A DNA stretch of 64,000 nt from Comamonadaceae bacterium (lineage in GTDB: Bacteria > Pseudomonadota > Gammaproteobacteria > Burkholderiales > Burkholderiaceae_C), in assembly GCA_027486255.1 (NCBI GenBank), contig JAIXPL010000050.1, positions 1 through 64,000 of the forward strand, given 5' to 3'. The translations under genes and the position numbers were made by a program. Numbering within the stretch: position 1 is the first letter of the stretch; each line of letters opens with the position of its first letter. The notes beneath the pieces are model-generated. The model ran no database searches, was not told where the DNA came from, and was given only the letters and a program-made list of their open reading frames with translations. Below are positions 22,425-34,588 of the stretch, one piece after another.

Positions 22425-25406
22425 TCAGGCTGCCAGGTGCTTGCGCAGGTAGCGGCCGGTGTGGCTGGCCTCCAGAGCGGCCAGGTCCTCGGGCGTGCCC
22501 ACGCCCACCACGGTGCCGCCGCCAGAGCCGCCTTCGGGGCCCATGTCGATCAGCCAGTCGGCGGTCTTGATGACATCGAGGTTGTGCTCAATCACCACGA
22601 TGGTGTTGCCGGCATCGCGCAGCTGGTGCAGCACTTTGAGCAGCAGCGCAATATCGCCAAAGTGCAGGCCGGTGGTGGGCTCATCGAGGATGTACAGCGT
22701 GCGGCCCGTGTCGCGCTTGGACAGTTCCAGCGCGAGCTTGACGCGCTGCGCCTCGCCGCCTGAGAGCGTGGTGGCGCTCTGGCCGAGCTTCACATAGGAC
22801 AGGCCCACGTCCAGCAAAGTCTGCAGCTTGCGCGAAATCGCCGGGACAGCGCTGAAGAACTCGGCTGCATCCTCCACCGTCATGGCCAGGATCTGCGCGA
22901 TGTTCTTGCCCTTGTAGAGCACCTCCAGGGTTTCGCGGTTGTAGCGCTGGCCCTGGCAGATGTCGCAGGGCACGTACACGTCGGGCAAAAAGTGCATTTC
23001 CACCTTCACCACGCCGTCGCCCTGACAGGCCTCGCAGCGGCCGCCGGCCACATTGAAAGAAAAGCGCCCGGCCCCGTAGCCCCGCTCTTTGGCGGTATTC
23101 ATCTCGGCCATGAGTTCGCGGATGGGCGTGAACAGCCCTGTGTAGGTGGCCGGGTTGCTGCGCGGCGTGCGGCCAATGGGCGACTGGTCGACATTGATGA
23201 CCTTGTCGAAATGCTCCAGCCCCTCGATGGCCTCGTGCGGCGCAGGCTCCTCGTTGGCGCGGTACAGGTGCCGGGCCACGGCGGCGTACAGGGTGTCGTT
23301 GACCAGCGTGGACTTGCCCGAGCCCGATACGCCGGTCACGCAGGTGAAAAGGCCCACCGGCAAGTCCACCGAGACCTTCTTGAGGTTGTGGCCCGTGGCG
23401 CCCACGATGCGCAGGGCCTGCAGCGCCGACGCCGGCTTGCCGCGCGGCGCGGGCTCGCTGCCCTGCACGGGCAGCCAGGGGGTGCGGCGCGCCGGCACCG
23501 GGATGGTCAGCACCCGCGAGAGGTACTGGCCCGTGAGCGAATCAGGGTGCGCGGCCACCTCGTCGCAGGTGCCTTGCGCCATCACGCGGCCACCATGGAT
23601 GCCGGCGCCCGGGCCCATGTCGATCACGTGGTCGGCGGCGCGGATCATGTCTTCATCGTGCTCGACCACCAGCACGCTGTTGCCGATGTCGCGCAGGTGC
23701 TGCAGGGTGGCAATGAGGCGGTCGTTGTCGCGCTGGTGCAGGCCGATGCTGGGCTCGTCGAGCACGTACATCACGCCCGTCAGGCCCGAGCCGATCTGCG
23801 AGGCCAGGCGAATGCGCTGTGACTCGCCGCCCGAGAGCGTCTCGGCGCTGCGGTCCAGGCTGAGGTAGCTCAGGCCCACGTCGTTGAGAAACTTCAGGCG
23901 CAGGCCGATTTCGCGCACCACCTTGCCAGCAATGTCGGCCTTGGCGCCCTGCATCACCAGGCCTGAGAAGTAATCCAGGCACTCGCGCAGCGTGGCGCCG
24001 CTGATGTTGTAGATGGCCTTGCGGCTGCCGTCCTCGGCATTGACCAGGAACACGTGGCGGGCCTCGCGCCGCAGGCGGGTGCCGCGGCAGTCGGGGCATG
24101 ACTGCACGCTGCGGTAGCGGGCCAGCTCCTCGCGCACGGCGCTGGAGTCGGTGTCACGCCAGCGGCGCTCGAAGTTCGGGATCACGCCCTCGAAGGGGTG
24201 CTTCTTGCTCACCTTGCGCCCGGCCGAGCTGCCCGACTCCATGAGGTAGCTGAACTTGATGTCTTCCGCGCCCGAGCCTTGCAGGATGACCTGCTGCACC
24301 GCCGGCGGCAGGTCTTCAAAGGCGTCCTCGATGTTGAACTGGTAGTGCTTGGCCAGGCTCTCCAACAGGGCAAAGTACGAGGCATTGCGCCGGTCCCAGC
24401 CCTTGATGGCGCCACTGGCCAGGCTGAGCGTGGGAAAAGCCACCACGCGCTGCGGGTCGAAGTACTCGCGGTGCCCCAGGCCGTCGCAGCAGGTGCAGGC
24501 GCCCATGGGCGAGTTGAAGGAAAACAGGCGCGGCTCCATCTCGGCCAGCGAGTAGTCGCACACCGGGCAGGCGAACTTGGCGCTGAAAAGCCGCTCGCCT
24601 GCGCCAGGGGCCGCGTCCATGTCCAGCGCCACCGCCTTGCCGCCCGCCAGGCCCAGCGCGGCTTCAAAGCTTTCAGCCAGGCGCTGCTTGAGCTGGTCGA
24701 ACTCCTGCCGGTCGCCCTCGGCGGGGGCCTGGCGCACCTTGATGCGGTCGATCACCACGTCAATGTCGTGCTTCTCGGCCTTCTTGAGTTTGGGGAGCTG
24801 CTCAGCTTCGTAAATCTGGCCATCGACGCGAAAGCGCACGTAACCGCGCGCCTGCATCTGCTCGAACACATCCACAAACTCGCCCTTGCGATCGCGCGCC
24901 ACGGGCGCCAGGATCATGAGCTTGGTGCCCTCGGGCAGGGCCAGCACGGCGTCCACCATCTCGCCCACGCTCTGGGCCTGCAGCGGCTGGTCGTGATCAG
25001 GGCAAAAGGGCGTGCCCGCGCGGGCGTACAAGAGGCGCAGGTAGTCGTGGATCTCGGTGACCGTGCCCACGGTGGAGCGCGGGTTGTGCGAGGCGGCTTT
25101 TTGCTCGATGGAGATCGCCGGGGACAGGCCCTCGATCACATCCACATCGGGCTTGTCCATGAGCTGCAAGAACTGGCGCGCGTACGTGGACAGACTTTCC
25201 ACGTAGCGCCGCTGGCCCTCGGCATAGAGCGTGTCAAAGGCCAACGAGGACTTGCCCGAACCCGAGAGGCCCGTGATCACCACCAGCTGGTTGCGCGGGA
25301 TGTCCAGGTCGATGTTCTTGAGGTTGTGCGTGCGCGCGCCGCGGATGCTGATGCGCTGGGCGCTCAGGGCCTGGGCGAGGTACTTGCTGTCGGTGAGGTG
25401 GTTCAA
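22425..25406 (-). CDS. uvrA: Excinuclease ABC subunit UvrA
   Basis: [63 protein letters not shown]. Confidence 0.98.
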   Translation of the reverse strand: MNHLTDSKYLAQALSAQRISIRGARTHNLKNIDLDIPRNQLVVITGLSGSGKSSLAFDTLYAEGQRRYVESLSTYARQFLQLMDKPDVDVIEGLSPAISIEQKAASHNPRSTVGTVTEIHDYLRLLYARAGTPFCPDHDQPLQAQSVGEMVDAVLALPEGTKLMILAPVARDRKGEFVDVFEQMQARGYVRFRVDGQIYEAEQLPKLKKAEKHDIDVVIDRIKVRQAPAEGDRQEFDQLKQRLAESFEAALGLAGGKAVALDMDAAPGAGERLFSAKFACPVCDYSLAEMEPRLFSFNSPMGACTCCDGLGHREYFDPQRVVAFPTLSLASGAIKGWDRRNASYFALLESLAKHYQFNIEDAFEDLPPAVQQVILQGSGAEDIKFSYLMESGSSAGRKVSKKHPFEGVIPNFERRWRDTDSSAVREELARYRSVQSCPDCRGTRLRREARHVFLVNAEDGSRKAIYNISGATLRECLDYFSGLVMQGAKADIAGKVVREIGLRLKFLNDVGLSYLSLDRSAETLSGGESQRIRLASQIGSGLTGVMYVLDEPSIGLHQRDNDRLIATLQHLRDIGNSVLVVEHDEDMIRAADHVIDMGPGAGIHGGRVMAQGTCDEVAAHPDSLTGQYLSRVLTIPVPARRTPWLPVQGSEPAPRGKPASALQALRIVGATGHNLKKVSVDLPVGLFTCVTGVSGSGKSTLVNDTLYAAVARHLYRANEEPAPHEAIEGLEHFDKVINVDQSPIGRTPRSNPATYTGLFTPIRELMAEMNTAKERGYGAGRFSFNVAGGRCEACQGDGVVKVEMHFLPDVYVPCDICQGQRYNRETLEVLYKGKNIAQILAMTVEDAAEFFSAVPAISRKLQTLLDVGLSYVKLGQSATTLSGGEAQRVKLALELSKRDTGRTLYILDEPTTGLHFGDIALLLKVLHQLRDAGNTIVVIEHNLDVIKTADWLIDMGPEGGSGGGTVVGVGTPEDLAALEASHTGRYLRKHLAA

Positions 25407-25590
25407 GGGGAAAACTCAAGCGCCGGCCATCGCGGCGAACCGGACATGATAGACGGCCCACAGCTTTCGGGCAGCGTCCTGCCTCAATGAAAGACAATAG
25501 CCCTTTTTATTGGCCCGGGCGGGTCAGACGCCCGCCCGATCGGCCTCCCGCCTTGCCTGCCCTGTGTCCTCCTCCACCGACGCCCTGCCC

Positions 25591-26817
25591 ATGACACCGA
25601 CCGAGCTGCGCTCGAGTCTGTCGCTGTCAGCCATTTTTGCCATGCGCATGCTGGGCTTGTTCATGGTGCTGCCCGTGTTTGCCCTGGAAGCGGCCCGCTA
25701 CCCCGGCGGGGACGACCCGGCCCGCGTGGGCCTGGCCATGGGCATCTACGGCCTCACCCAGGGCCTGCTGCAAATTCCCTTCGGCATGGCGTCCGACCGC
25801 TTCGGGCGCAAGCGGGTCATCGTGATCGGCCTGATCATCTTTGCGCTGGGCAGCTTCATCGCCATGGCTGCCACCAGCCTGATGGGGCTGACCATCGGCC
25901 GGGCCGTGCAGGGGGCCGGCGCCATCTCGGCGGCGGTGACCGCCCTGCTGGCCGACCAGACCCGCGACGAGGTACGCACCCAGGCCATGACCCTGGTGGG
26001 CGTGAGCATCGCGCTCATGTTCGCGCTGTCGCTGGTGGTGGCACCCCTGTTGGCCGAACAGATTGGCCTGCCGGGCCTATTTGCCCTGACCGGCGTGTTG
26101 GCCCTGGCATGCATCGCCGTGGTGCTCAAAGTCACGCCACCCGAGCCTGACCAGCCCCAAGAGCGGCCGCGCGGCAGCCTGATGCTGGTGCTCAGGCAGC
26201 CTGCCTTGCTGCGGCTGGACCTGGGCGTGTTTGTGCTGCACGCGGTGCAATTGGCGATGTGGGTGGCCATTCCGGTCCTGTTGGTGGAGGCGGGCCTGGC
26301 CCGCGCCGAGCACTGGAAGGTGTACACGCCCACGGTGCTGGCCTCTTTTGTGGTGATGCGCGGCACGCTCTACCCGCTGGAGCGGCGCGGCCACCTGCGC
26401 CTGGTGTTCCTGGCCTCGGTGGGCCTGATCGCGGCGGTACAGCTGGGTCTGTTGTGGGCCCTGCCCGCCGCCGGCCAAGTGGCCAGCCTCACGGCCCTGA
26501 CCTGGCTGCTCTTTTTCTTTTTCTGCGGCTTCAATGTGCTCGAGGCCTGCCAGCCCAGCCTGACCTCGCGCGTGGCGCCCCAGCATGCGCGGGGGGCGGC
26601 ACTGGGCGTCTTCAACACCCTGCAGTCGCTGGGCTTCTTCACCGGCGGCGCGGCCGGCGGTTGGCTGGCCAGCCAGTACGGTGCCAGCGGCGTCTTTATG
26701 GCCTGCGCGGCGCTCATGCTGCTGTGGCTGGCCATTGCCTGGCCCATGAGCGCACCCGGCCGCTACGGCCCCTGGCCGGCGGCGGCCCAGTCCACCAGCG
26801 GCCGGGCCGCCAGCTAG
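25591..26817 (+). CDS. MFS transporter
   Basis: MTPTELRSSLSLSAIFAMRMLGLFMVLPVFALEA...GLTQGLLQIPFGMASDRFGRKRVI; 12 TM segments. Confidence 0.92.
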   Translation: MTPTELRSSLSLSAIFAMRMLGLFMVLPVFALEAARYPGGDDPARVGLAMGIYGLTQGLLQIPFGMASDRFGRKRVIVIGLIIFALGSFIAMAATSLMGLTIGRAVQGAGAISAAVTALLADQTRDEVRTQAMTLVGVSIALMFALSLVVAPLLAEQIGLPGLFALTGVLALACIAVVLKVTPPEPDQPQERPRGSLMLVLRQPALLRLDLGVFVLHAVQLAMWVAIPVLLVEAGLARAEHWKVYTPTVLASFVVMRGTLYPLERRGHLRLVFLASVGLIAAVQLGLLWALPAAGQVASLTALTWLLFFFFCGFNVLEACQPSLTSRVAPQHARGAALGVFNTLQSLGFFTGGAAGGWLASQYGASGVFMACAALMLLWLAIAWPMSAPGRYGPWPAAAQSTSGRAAS

Positions 26818-26873
26818 GCCCGGTGGGCGAAGTCGCCAGTTAAACTCGTTCGACGCAACAGGAGAGAACGCAC

Positions 26874-27368
26874 ATGGCTTCGATCAACAAGGTCATCCTC
26901 ATCGGCAACCTCGGGCGCGACCCCGAGGTGCGCTACACCCCCAATGGCGCGGCCATCTGCAATGTGAGCCTGGCCACCACGCGCAACTGGAAAGACAAGA
27001 ACTCGGGCGAAAAGGTCGAAGAAACCGAATGGCACCGTGTGGTCTTCTACGACCGCCTGGCCGAGATCGCTGGTGAGTACCTCAAGAAAGGCCGCCCCGT
27101 GTACGTGGAAGGCCGCCTGAAGACCCGCAAGTGGGCCGACAAAGACGGCATCGAGAAGTTCACCACCGAGATCATCGCCAGCGAAATGCAGCTGCTCGGC
27201 GGCCGCGAAGGCATGGGCGGCCCCGGCGGTGAAGAAGGCGGTGGCGGCGGCTACAGCCGCCAGGCCCCGGCCGCACGCCCGGCCGCGCCCGCAGCAGCGC
27301 GCCCGGCCCCGGCGCCGAGCAAGGCCTCCAGCGGCTTTGACGACATGGACGACGACATTCCGTTTTAA
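26874..27368 (+). CDS. ssb: Single-stranded DNA-binding protein
   Basis: [30 protein letters not shown]...[11 protein letters not shown]-terminal tip. Confidence 0.98.
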   Translation: MASINKVILIGNLGRDPEVRYTPNGAAICNVSLATTRNWKDKNSGEKVEETEWHRVVFYDRLAEIAGEYLKKGRPVYVEGRLKTRKWADKDGIEKFTTEIIASEMQLLGGREGMGGPGGEEGGGGGYSRQAPAARPAAPAAARPAPAPSKASSGFDDMDDDIPF

Positions 27369-27388
27369 GCCAACGCGCGGATGCCAAG

Positions 27389-27411
27389 GCCCGCCGCGTG
27401 CGGGCTTTTTT
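27389..27411 (+). terminator. Rho-independent terminator after ssb
   Basis: GCCCGC-CGCGT-GCGGGC-TTTTTT, 21 nt after the ssb stop. Confidence 0.8.
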
Positions 27412-27478
27412 GCGCCCGCTCGAATTGACCCTTTGCGCCAAGCCCTTCAATAATGACAACTATTTACAAATTTGACGG

Positions 27479-29104
27479 ATGCGCCCTGTGCCTGGCTTTT
27501 CTCGCCTCCTGATTCTGCTGATGAGCCTGTCGGTCCTTCCCGCGCTGGGACAGGACAGCCTGCTGGACCGACTCAAGCGGTCCTTGCAGGACAAGCCTGC
27601 GCCCGAGGCGGTGCGCCGACCGCAGGCACGCAAGCTAGAGGTTCCCGGTCCCCTGCCCGACCTCAACGACCAGTCCTGCAGCAAGAATACGATGCTGCGC
27701 AACGCCCGCACCACGCTGAGCGAAGAAGTGCGCAGCACGCAGGACACCCACACCTTCCTGGACATTGAGCCGGTGCAGAAGATCTCGGGCATCAGCAGCC
27801 TGAGGCTGCAGGGCACGCGCCTGTCGGTGCAGCTGGCTGCCCAGGGGCGCTTCGAAGAATTCAGCGGCCCCGTGGTGCTGCACGTCGAGCGCAAGCATTA
27901 CGAGGGCAGCCCTGGCGTGGCCTTGCTGGCGCACACCCTGACCCTGGGCATTGGCTTGATGGTGGCGCCTGTCAACAGCACCCAGCACGCGCTGGGCTGC
28001 TGGGACTCCCGGGCCCTGCGGCGAGAGGTGCTGCTGGCCGAAAGCGCGCCCACGGGCCAGAGCCAATGGCGAAGCATCGACGCCACCCACGTGCTGCGCA
28101 TCGAAGGCCTGGGTGCGCCACGGGAATTGAACTTCCGCACGACGGCCGTGGGTGGCCAAGGCACTTTCGAGCTGGAGTTGCTGCCCATGGTGATGCAGGC
28201 CGCAGCCGATCAGCCGCTGTCACTCACCATCAGCTGCCTCAGTTGCAATGCGCAAGACAGCACGGCGGCCGGGGTGGTGGCGCCCGGTCAGAACCAGGTG
28301 GTGCTGCAGGCCGACTTCGCGCAGGCCCGGGCCCAGGAGCTGGCCCGGCTGGAGCGCTTGGCGCAAGAGGAACGGGCCCGGGTCGAGCGGCTGGCGCAGG
28401 AAGAGCGGGCGCGGCTGGAGCGGCTGGCACAAGAGGAGCGGGCTGCTGCGCAAAGACGGCTCGAAGCGCAGCAGGCCCTGCTCGCCTTCAAGCGTTCGAT
28501 GGTGGGACGCTGGAGCACCCAGGACACCTGCCTGAACAGCAAGAGCATCGGCGTGGGCCAGTCCTACGAACTCGACGGCGAAGGCCGTTTGAGCCTGCGC
28601 TTACGCATGATGGAAGGCGAGCAACTGGTCGAGCGCTTCATGGCGCAAGACATCGACGTGAGATCGATGGGCGATCCCAACTGGGAGCTCAGGCTCAACC
28701 TGCGCCTGCCAGGGCCAGGTGCGCGAACGGTCAGCCGGACCCTGCAGCTGAGGGTGCATGACGGGCAGATGCAGGTGATCGAGCAACGCGACGGCAACCA
28801 AACCGTGATCCGTGGCGGCGTGGTGCAGGCCACTGGCCGCGACATGCCCGCGCTCCTTAACTGCGAACACCCTCGGCTGGTGGCTCAGCGGGCACAACTC
28901 GAGCGCGAGGAGCGCGAACGCCTAAGGCGCGCCCAGTTGGCCGCTGAAGAGCAGCGTCTGCGGCTCGAACGCGAAGAGCGCGAGGAGCGTGAACGTGTGC
29001 GCCGCGCCCAGGCCGCTGCCGAGGAGCAACGCCTTCGCCTCGAGCGCGAGGAGGCCGAACGCCAGCGGCGCCAGGACGAGCGCAACCGGCTCTACAGACT
29101 TTGA
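27479..29104 (+). CDS. Uncharacterised secreted protein with two charged coiled-coil segments
   Basis: Signal peptide MRPVPGFSRLLILLMSLSVLPALG; 33-bp ARLERLAQEER repeats and C-terminal LEREERERLRRAQLAAEEQRLR repeats. Confidence 0.75.
   Translation: MRPVPGFSRLLILLMSLSVLPALGQDSLLDRLKRSLQDKPAPEAVRRPQARKLEVPGPLPDLNDQSCSKNTMLRNARTTLSEEVRSTQDTHTFLDIEPVQKISGISSLRLQGTRLSVQLAAQGRFEEFSGPVVLHVERKHYEGSPGVALLAHTLTLGIGLMVAPVNSTQHALGCWDSRALRREVLLAESAPTGQSQWRSIDATHVLRIEGLGAPRELNFRTTAVGGQGTFELELLPMVMQAAADQPLSLTISCLSCNAQDSTAAGVVAPGQNQVVLQADFAQARAQELARLERLAQEERARVERLAQEERARLERLAQEERAAAQRRLEAQQALLAFKRSMVGRWSTQDTCLNSKSIGVGQSYELDGEGRLSLRLRMMEGEQLVERFMAQDIDVRSMGDPNWELRLNLRLPGPGARTVSRTLQLRVHDGQMQVIEQRDGNQTVIRGGVVQATGRDMPALLNCEHPRLVAQRAQLEREERERLRRAQLAAEEQRLRLEREEREERERVRRAQAAAEEQRLRLEREEAERQRRQDERNRLYRL
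28343..28441 (+). repeat. Three tandem 33-bp coding repeats
   Basis: Encode ARLERLAQEER / ARVERLAQEER / ARLERLAQEER. Confidence 0.85.
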
Positions 29105-29136
29105 CCCCTTCACCTTCTTCTTCCAAGGACAAGCGC

Positions 29137-29964
29137 ATGAGCCTATCGACGCAAACAGAACAGTTCTTCCTCAAGGTCTTCAAGTTCGGCATTCTGGTGC
29201 TGATGGGCCTGTCCCTGCTGGGTTCGGTGATCGCGCTGGTCGTCGGCCTGTGGTTCATGAGCGCGACCCCCAAGGCGCCCGACCCGGTGCAAGAGGCGCC
29301 CAAGAAGGAAGTGAACATCGACGAATTCCTTAAGCAGCTGGAAAAGCCCGGGGAGGAGCCCCAGGAGGAAGAAAAAAAGTCCGAGCCCCCACCGGCGAGG
29401 CCGGCCGCCCCCAAGTACAAGGACGAGGCGCGCAAGATCATCGCCTGCCTCAATGAGTCCAACACCAAGTCCCAGCTGCAGCTGCCGTCCTTCTCGGAAG
29501 AAGTCATCGAGGAATTCCGGCGCGACCTGCAGCGGGTGGCCGATATGGCCGGCCGTGATCGGGGCCAGCCCTATGTGGACGATGCGGTGCGCGTGGTTTG
29601 CGCCATCCTGCAGCACGAGAAGGTGATTGCGCTGCGCAAAAAGAACAAGGAGCTGCGCGTCTTCATTCCTGCGGTGAACTTCCACATTCAGCAATGGGAC
29701 GAACTGAAGGCCGAAGCCCGCCGCTTTGAAGCCGCAGAGCAAAAACGCTTTGAGGAGCAGCAGAACGCCGAAGAGCAGCGGGTAGAACTGTCCCGCGACA
29801 AGGGCAAGGCCGCCCTCATGGGGGCGGGCGCCGCCTTGGGTCTGTTCATGCTCATTGCGATCTATCTGCTGATTGCGGCCATGGAAAGCCATCTGAGGCA
29901 AATGAGCCGAAGCCTGGAGCTCATGCGCACGGAACCGGCGCCACGTTCGGCCGCCCAGGACTGA
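29137..29964 (+). CDS. Uncharacterised membrane protein with N- and C-terminal TM segments
   Basis: MSLSTQTEQFFLKVFKFGILVLMGLSLLGSVIALVVGLWFMSA ... AALMGAGAALGLFMLIAIYLLIAAMESHLRQM; RBS-like aaggac upstream of 29137. Confidence 0.7.
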   Translation: MSLSTQTEQFFLKVFKFGILVLMGLSLLGSVIALVVGLWFMSATPKAPDPVQEAPKKEVNIDEFLKQLEKPGEEPQEEEKKSEPPPARPAAPKYKDEARKIIACLNESNTKSQLQLPSFSEEVIEEFRRDLQRVADMAGRDRGQPYVDDAVRVVCAILQHEKVIALRKKNKELRVFIPAVNFHIQQWDELKAEARRFEAAEQKRFEEQQNAEEQRVELSRDKGKAALMGAGAALGLFMLIAIYLLIAAMESHLRQMSRSLELMRTEPAPRSAAQD

Positions 29965-30000
29965 TCCGCTTCAGGGCGGCTCAGTCTCCGGTGATGCGGA

Positions 30001-30159
30001 TCAGGGGCTCGGCTCCTGATCAGCCTTGGCCCGCGGTGCCAGCGCCGCCGGGGGCGGCTCGGCCGGCTCCTGCATGGGCCGGCCGCAGCCCGTGCACAGG
30101 CCGCTGTCTTCATCGACCATGCAGATGCCCACGCAGGGGTAGAGCTCGTCCAGGTCCAT
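30001..30159 (-). CDS. DUF1289-like small Cys-rich protein
   Basis: MDLDELYPCVGICMVDEDSGLCTGCGRPMQEP; C-x3-C / C-x2-C pattern. Confidence 0.75.
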   Translation of the reverse strand: MDLDELYPCVGICMVDEDSGLCTGCGRPMQEPAEPPPAALAPRAKADQEPSP

Positions 30160-30161
30160 GC

Positions 30162-31346
30162 TCAGGCGGGTAGGGCAGCGGCAAAAGCCTCGGGCGTGAG
30201 GGCGTCGCAGGTGTGGATCACGCCGCCGCCCAAGCAGACCTCGCCCTCGTAGAGCACGGCCGACTGGCCGGGTGTGACGGCCCACTGGGCCTGGCTGAAA
30301 TGCAGCGCGCAGCTGGCCGCATCGCTGGCCAGCACCTCGCAAGGCGCATCCGCCTGGCGGTAGCGGCTCTTGGCGGCCATGGCGCCCAGGCGCGGGGCAT
30401 GGCCTGCCACCCAGCTGCAGTCCTGCGCCTGCAGGCGGTGCGAGAGCAGCCAGGGATGGTCGTGGCCTTGCACCACCCAGAGCGTGTTGTGATCAATGTC
30501 CTTGCGGGCCACGAACCAGGGCTCATGCTCGCCGGCGCCGCGCATGCCTTGCGCTTGCAGCGCTTTGAGCTGCGCACCACGGGCCTTGACGCCGCCTATG
30601 CCCAGCCCCTGGCGCTGGCCCAGGGTGTAGAAGGACAGGCCCACATGCTCGCCGATGACGCGGCCCGAGTCGCTCTTGATGGGGCCCGGAGCCTTGGCGA
30701 TGTAGCGGTTGAGGAAGTCGCGGAAAGGCCGCTCGCCAATGAAGCAGATGCCGGTCGAATCTTTTTTCTTGGCGTTGGGCAGGCCGATCTCGTCCGCGAT
30801 GCGGCGCACCTCGGTCTTGTGCAGCTCACCCACGGGAAACAGCGTCTTGGACAGCTGCGCCTGGTTCAGGCGGTGCAAAAAGTAGCTCTGGTCCTTGGCC
30901 GGGTCCAGGCCCTTGAGCAGTTCAAAGAGGCCGCTGGCCGGGTTCTGCCGCACACGGGCGTAATGACCTGTCGCGATTTTCTCGGCGCCCAGGCGCATGG
31001 CGTGGTCGAGAAAGGCCTTGAACTTGATCTCGGCGTTGCACAGGATGTCGGGGTTGGGCGTGCGGCCCGCCTGGTACTCGCGCAGGAATTCGGCGAACAC
31101 GCGGTCCTTGTAGTCGGCCGCAAAGTTGACGTGCTCGATCTCGATGCCGATCACATCGGCCACGGCGGCGGCGTCCACGAAGTCGATGTTGGACGAGCAG
31201 AACTCGCTGTCGTCGTCATCTTCCCAGTTCTTCATGAAGATGCCGACCACCTCGTGGCCCTGTTGTTTCAGCAGATGGGCCGTGACGGCCGAGTCCACCC
31301 CGCCGCTCAGGCCCACGACCACACGCATTTTTTGAACGGCAGACAT
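30162..31346 (-). CDS. mnmA: tRNA 2-thiouridine(34) synthase MnmA
   Basis: [46 protein letters not shown]. Confidence 0.97.
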   Translation of the reverse strand: MSAVQKMRVVVGLSGGVDSAVTAHLLKQQGHEVVGIFMKNWEDDDDSEFCSSNIDFVDAAAVADVIGIEIEHVNFAADYKDRVFAEFLREYQAGRTPNPDILCNAEIKFKAFLDHAMRLGAEKIATGHYARVRQNPASGLFELLKGLDPAKDQSYFLHRLNQAQLSKTLFPVGELHKTEVRRIADEIGLPNAKKKDSTGICFIGERPFRDFLNRYIAKAPGPIKSDSGRVIGEHVGLSFYTLGQRQGLGIGGVKARGAQLKALQAQGMRGAGEHEPWFVARKDIDHNTLWVVQGHDHPWLLSHRLQAQDCSWVAGHAPRLGAMAAKSRYRQADAPCEVLASDAASCALHFSQAQWAVTPGQSAVLYEGEVCLGGGVIHTCDALTPEAFAAALPA

Positions 31347-31381
31347 GGGAATAGATTATCCCTGCCCCCTTGCAGGCGCCG

Positions 31382-31406
31382 ATCGCCCGGAGGACCGGGC
31401 TCCTAC
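31382..31406 (-). repeat. GTAG-type REP element, copy 5
   Basis: atcgcccggaggaccgggctcctac; compensatory CCGG/CCGG change keeps the palindrome. Confidence 0.75.
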
Positions 31407-31924
31407 AGGGAGACGAGCTGGCCGAGCTCGTACACGCTCGTGTCGGTGGTGATGAGGCTCAAGGGAAAGCGCTTGCCCGCCAGGTAGTCTTCCATGCAGC
31501 GCAGCAGCAAGGGGCTGCGGTGGTGCTCGGTGGAGGCGCGGATCTCGTCGGGGCTCATCCAGAGGGCGCGCACGATGCCGTCATCGAGAGCGCGGCCGGG
31601 CTGCAGTGTGCCCAGCTCGCCGCAGAAAGCAAAACGCAGGTAGGTGATGTCTTCGCTCTGGCTGCGGTCGGGCGAATGCTTTTCAAAGCGGGACAGGTAC
31701 ACGCCCACCAGGGCCGTGGGCTTGAAGAGGTGGGCGGTTTCCTCCAGCACCTCGCGGGCGCAGGCCTCGATGGGGCTTTCGCCCGGGTCCAGGTGGCCGG
31801 CGGGGTTGTTGAACTTCAGCCCGTCGCGGGTGAGCTCCTCCACCAGCATGAACTGGCTCTGGCCATGGACCTGGCGTTCGATGACGGCCGCCACCGTGAC
31901 ACTGGGTTTCCAACGTTCTTGCAT
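31403..31924 (-). CDS. NUDIX hydrolase
   Basis: FMLVEELTRDGLKFNNPAGHLDPGESPIEACAREVLEETAHLF (Nudix box). Confidence 0.92.
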   Translation of the reverse strand: MQERWKPSVTVAAVIERQVHGQSQFMLVEELTRDGLKFNNPAGHLDPGESPIEACAREVLEETAHLFKPTALVGVYLSRFEKHSPDRSQSEDITYLRFAFCGELGTLQPGRALDDGIVRALWMSPDEIRASTEHHRSPLLLRCMEDYLAGKRFPLSLITTDTSVYELGQLVSL

Positions 31925-31949
31925 GGCGAGATTATCGGTGGCTCATGTG

Positions 31950-32939
31950 TCAGGACGCTGACTGATCCGGGGCCGCGCTGAGGTCCTGCAGTCCGGCCTG
32001 AAAACTCTCCCGCAGAAACGCCACCAGCGCCTGCACCGCTGCCGGCACCTGCGGCGACCAGGGCCGCAGGGCGTAGATGCGGTCGCCAAAAAAGCCCTGC
32101 ACCTGCCAGTCGGGCAGCACGGGCACCAGGGGGGCCCTGCCCGCCAGGGCCTCGGGTGCAGGGACGCTGAAGTCAGGCAAGAGGCCAATCCCCAGGCCGG
32201 CCAGCAGGGCCTCGCGCAGCACCTCGCTGTTGTTGGCCCGCAGCTTGGCCTGGATGTTCACGCCCACCCGTTCATCCTGAAGGCGCCGGCGGCCCTGGGG
32301 CAGGCGGGCGAAGGTCCATTGGGCCTGGCCGCGCTGGCCGCCCAGGTAGAGCAGACCATCGTGCTGCGCCAGCTCGGACGGGTGGCGGGGCACGCCGCGC
32401 CGCGCCAAGTAATCGGCACTGGCCAGCAGCACCGAGCGGGTGTCGCACAAGGCCCAGGCCACGTGGGTCTCGGGCGGCTTGCTGGTGTGGCGCACGGCCA
32501 GGTCAAAGCCCTCCTGCGCGAGATTGACGAAGCGGTCGGTGAGCTCCAGGTCGATCCGAATCTCGGGGTAGCGTGCCAAAAACGCCGCCACACGCGGGGC
32601 CAGGTGCTGGCGACCCAGGGCCACGGGGGCGGTCAGGCGGATCAGCCCACGGGGGCTACCGACCAGGTCGCGCACGGCGGTGTAGCTCTCGCTGATGCGC
32701 TCGAAGGCCGGTTGCAACTCGTCGACCAGCTGCTGCCCGGCCTCGGTCAGGCCCACCGAGCGGGTGGTGCGGCGCACCAGGGACACGCCGGCCTGGCGCT
32801 CGAGCTCGCTGATGCGCATGCTGGCCGAGGCCTTGGACAGGCCCAGGCGCCGCGCCGTCTCGGTGAAGCTGCGCGTGGCCGACAGCACGGTGAGCAGGTG
32901 CAGGTCGGACAGCAGGGGGGAGAGCTGGTCGGAAGCCAT
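31950..32939 (-). CDS. LysR family transcriptional regulator
   Basis: LHLLTVLSATRSFTETARRLGLSKASASMRISELERQAGVSLVRRTTRSVGLTEAG. Confidence 0.94.
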   Translation of the reverse strand: MASDQLSPLLSDLHLLTVLSATRSFTETARRLGLSKASASMRISELERQAGVSLVRRTTRSVGLTEAGQQLVDELQPAFERISESYTAVRDLVGSPRGLIRLTAPVALGRQHLAPRVAAFLARYPEIRIDLELTDRFVNLAQEGFDLAVRHTSKPPETHVAWALCDTRSVLLASADYLARRGVPRHPSELAQHDGLLYLGGQRGQAQWTFARLPQGRRRLQDERVGVNIQAKLRANNSEVLREALLAGLGIGLLPDFSVPAPEALAGRAPLVPVLPDWQVQGFFGDRIYALRPWSPQVPAAVQALVAFLRESFQAGLQDLSAAPDQSAS

Positions 32940-32952
32940 GCCTGAATTATGT

Positions 32953-32974
32953 ATTGTTCATTTAATTGAACAAT
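32953..32974. promoter_or_regulatory. Putative LysR operator palindrome
   Basis: ATTGTTCA-tttaat-TGAACAAT between divergent lysR and mmsA. Confidence 0.6.
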
Positions 32975-33051
32975 GAAGTCAGCCATAAGGCGTTCCCAAA
33001 ACCCGTCCGGCCACCTAGAGTCAAGCCCATTCAAAAAACAGGAGTGCCTCC

Positions 33052-34578
<1,527 letters not shown>

Positions 34579-34588
34579 ATCGACAGGT

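Noticed and set aside
25407-25590. LexA/SOS box in the uvrA-MFS divergent region
   Set aside because: No CTGT-N8-ACAG match found by eye.
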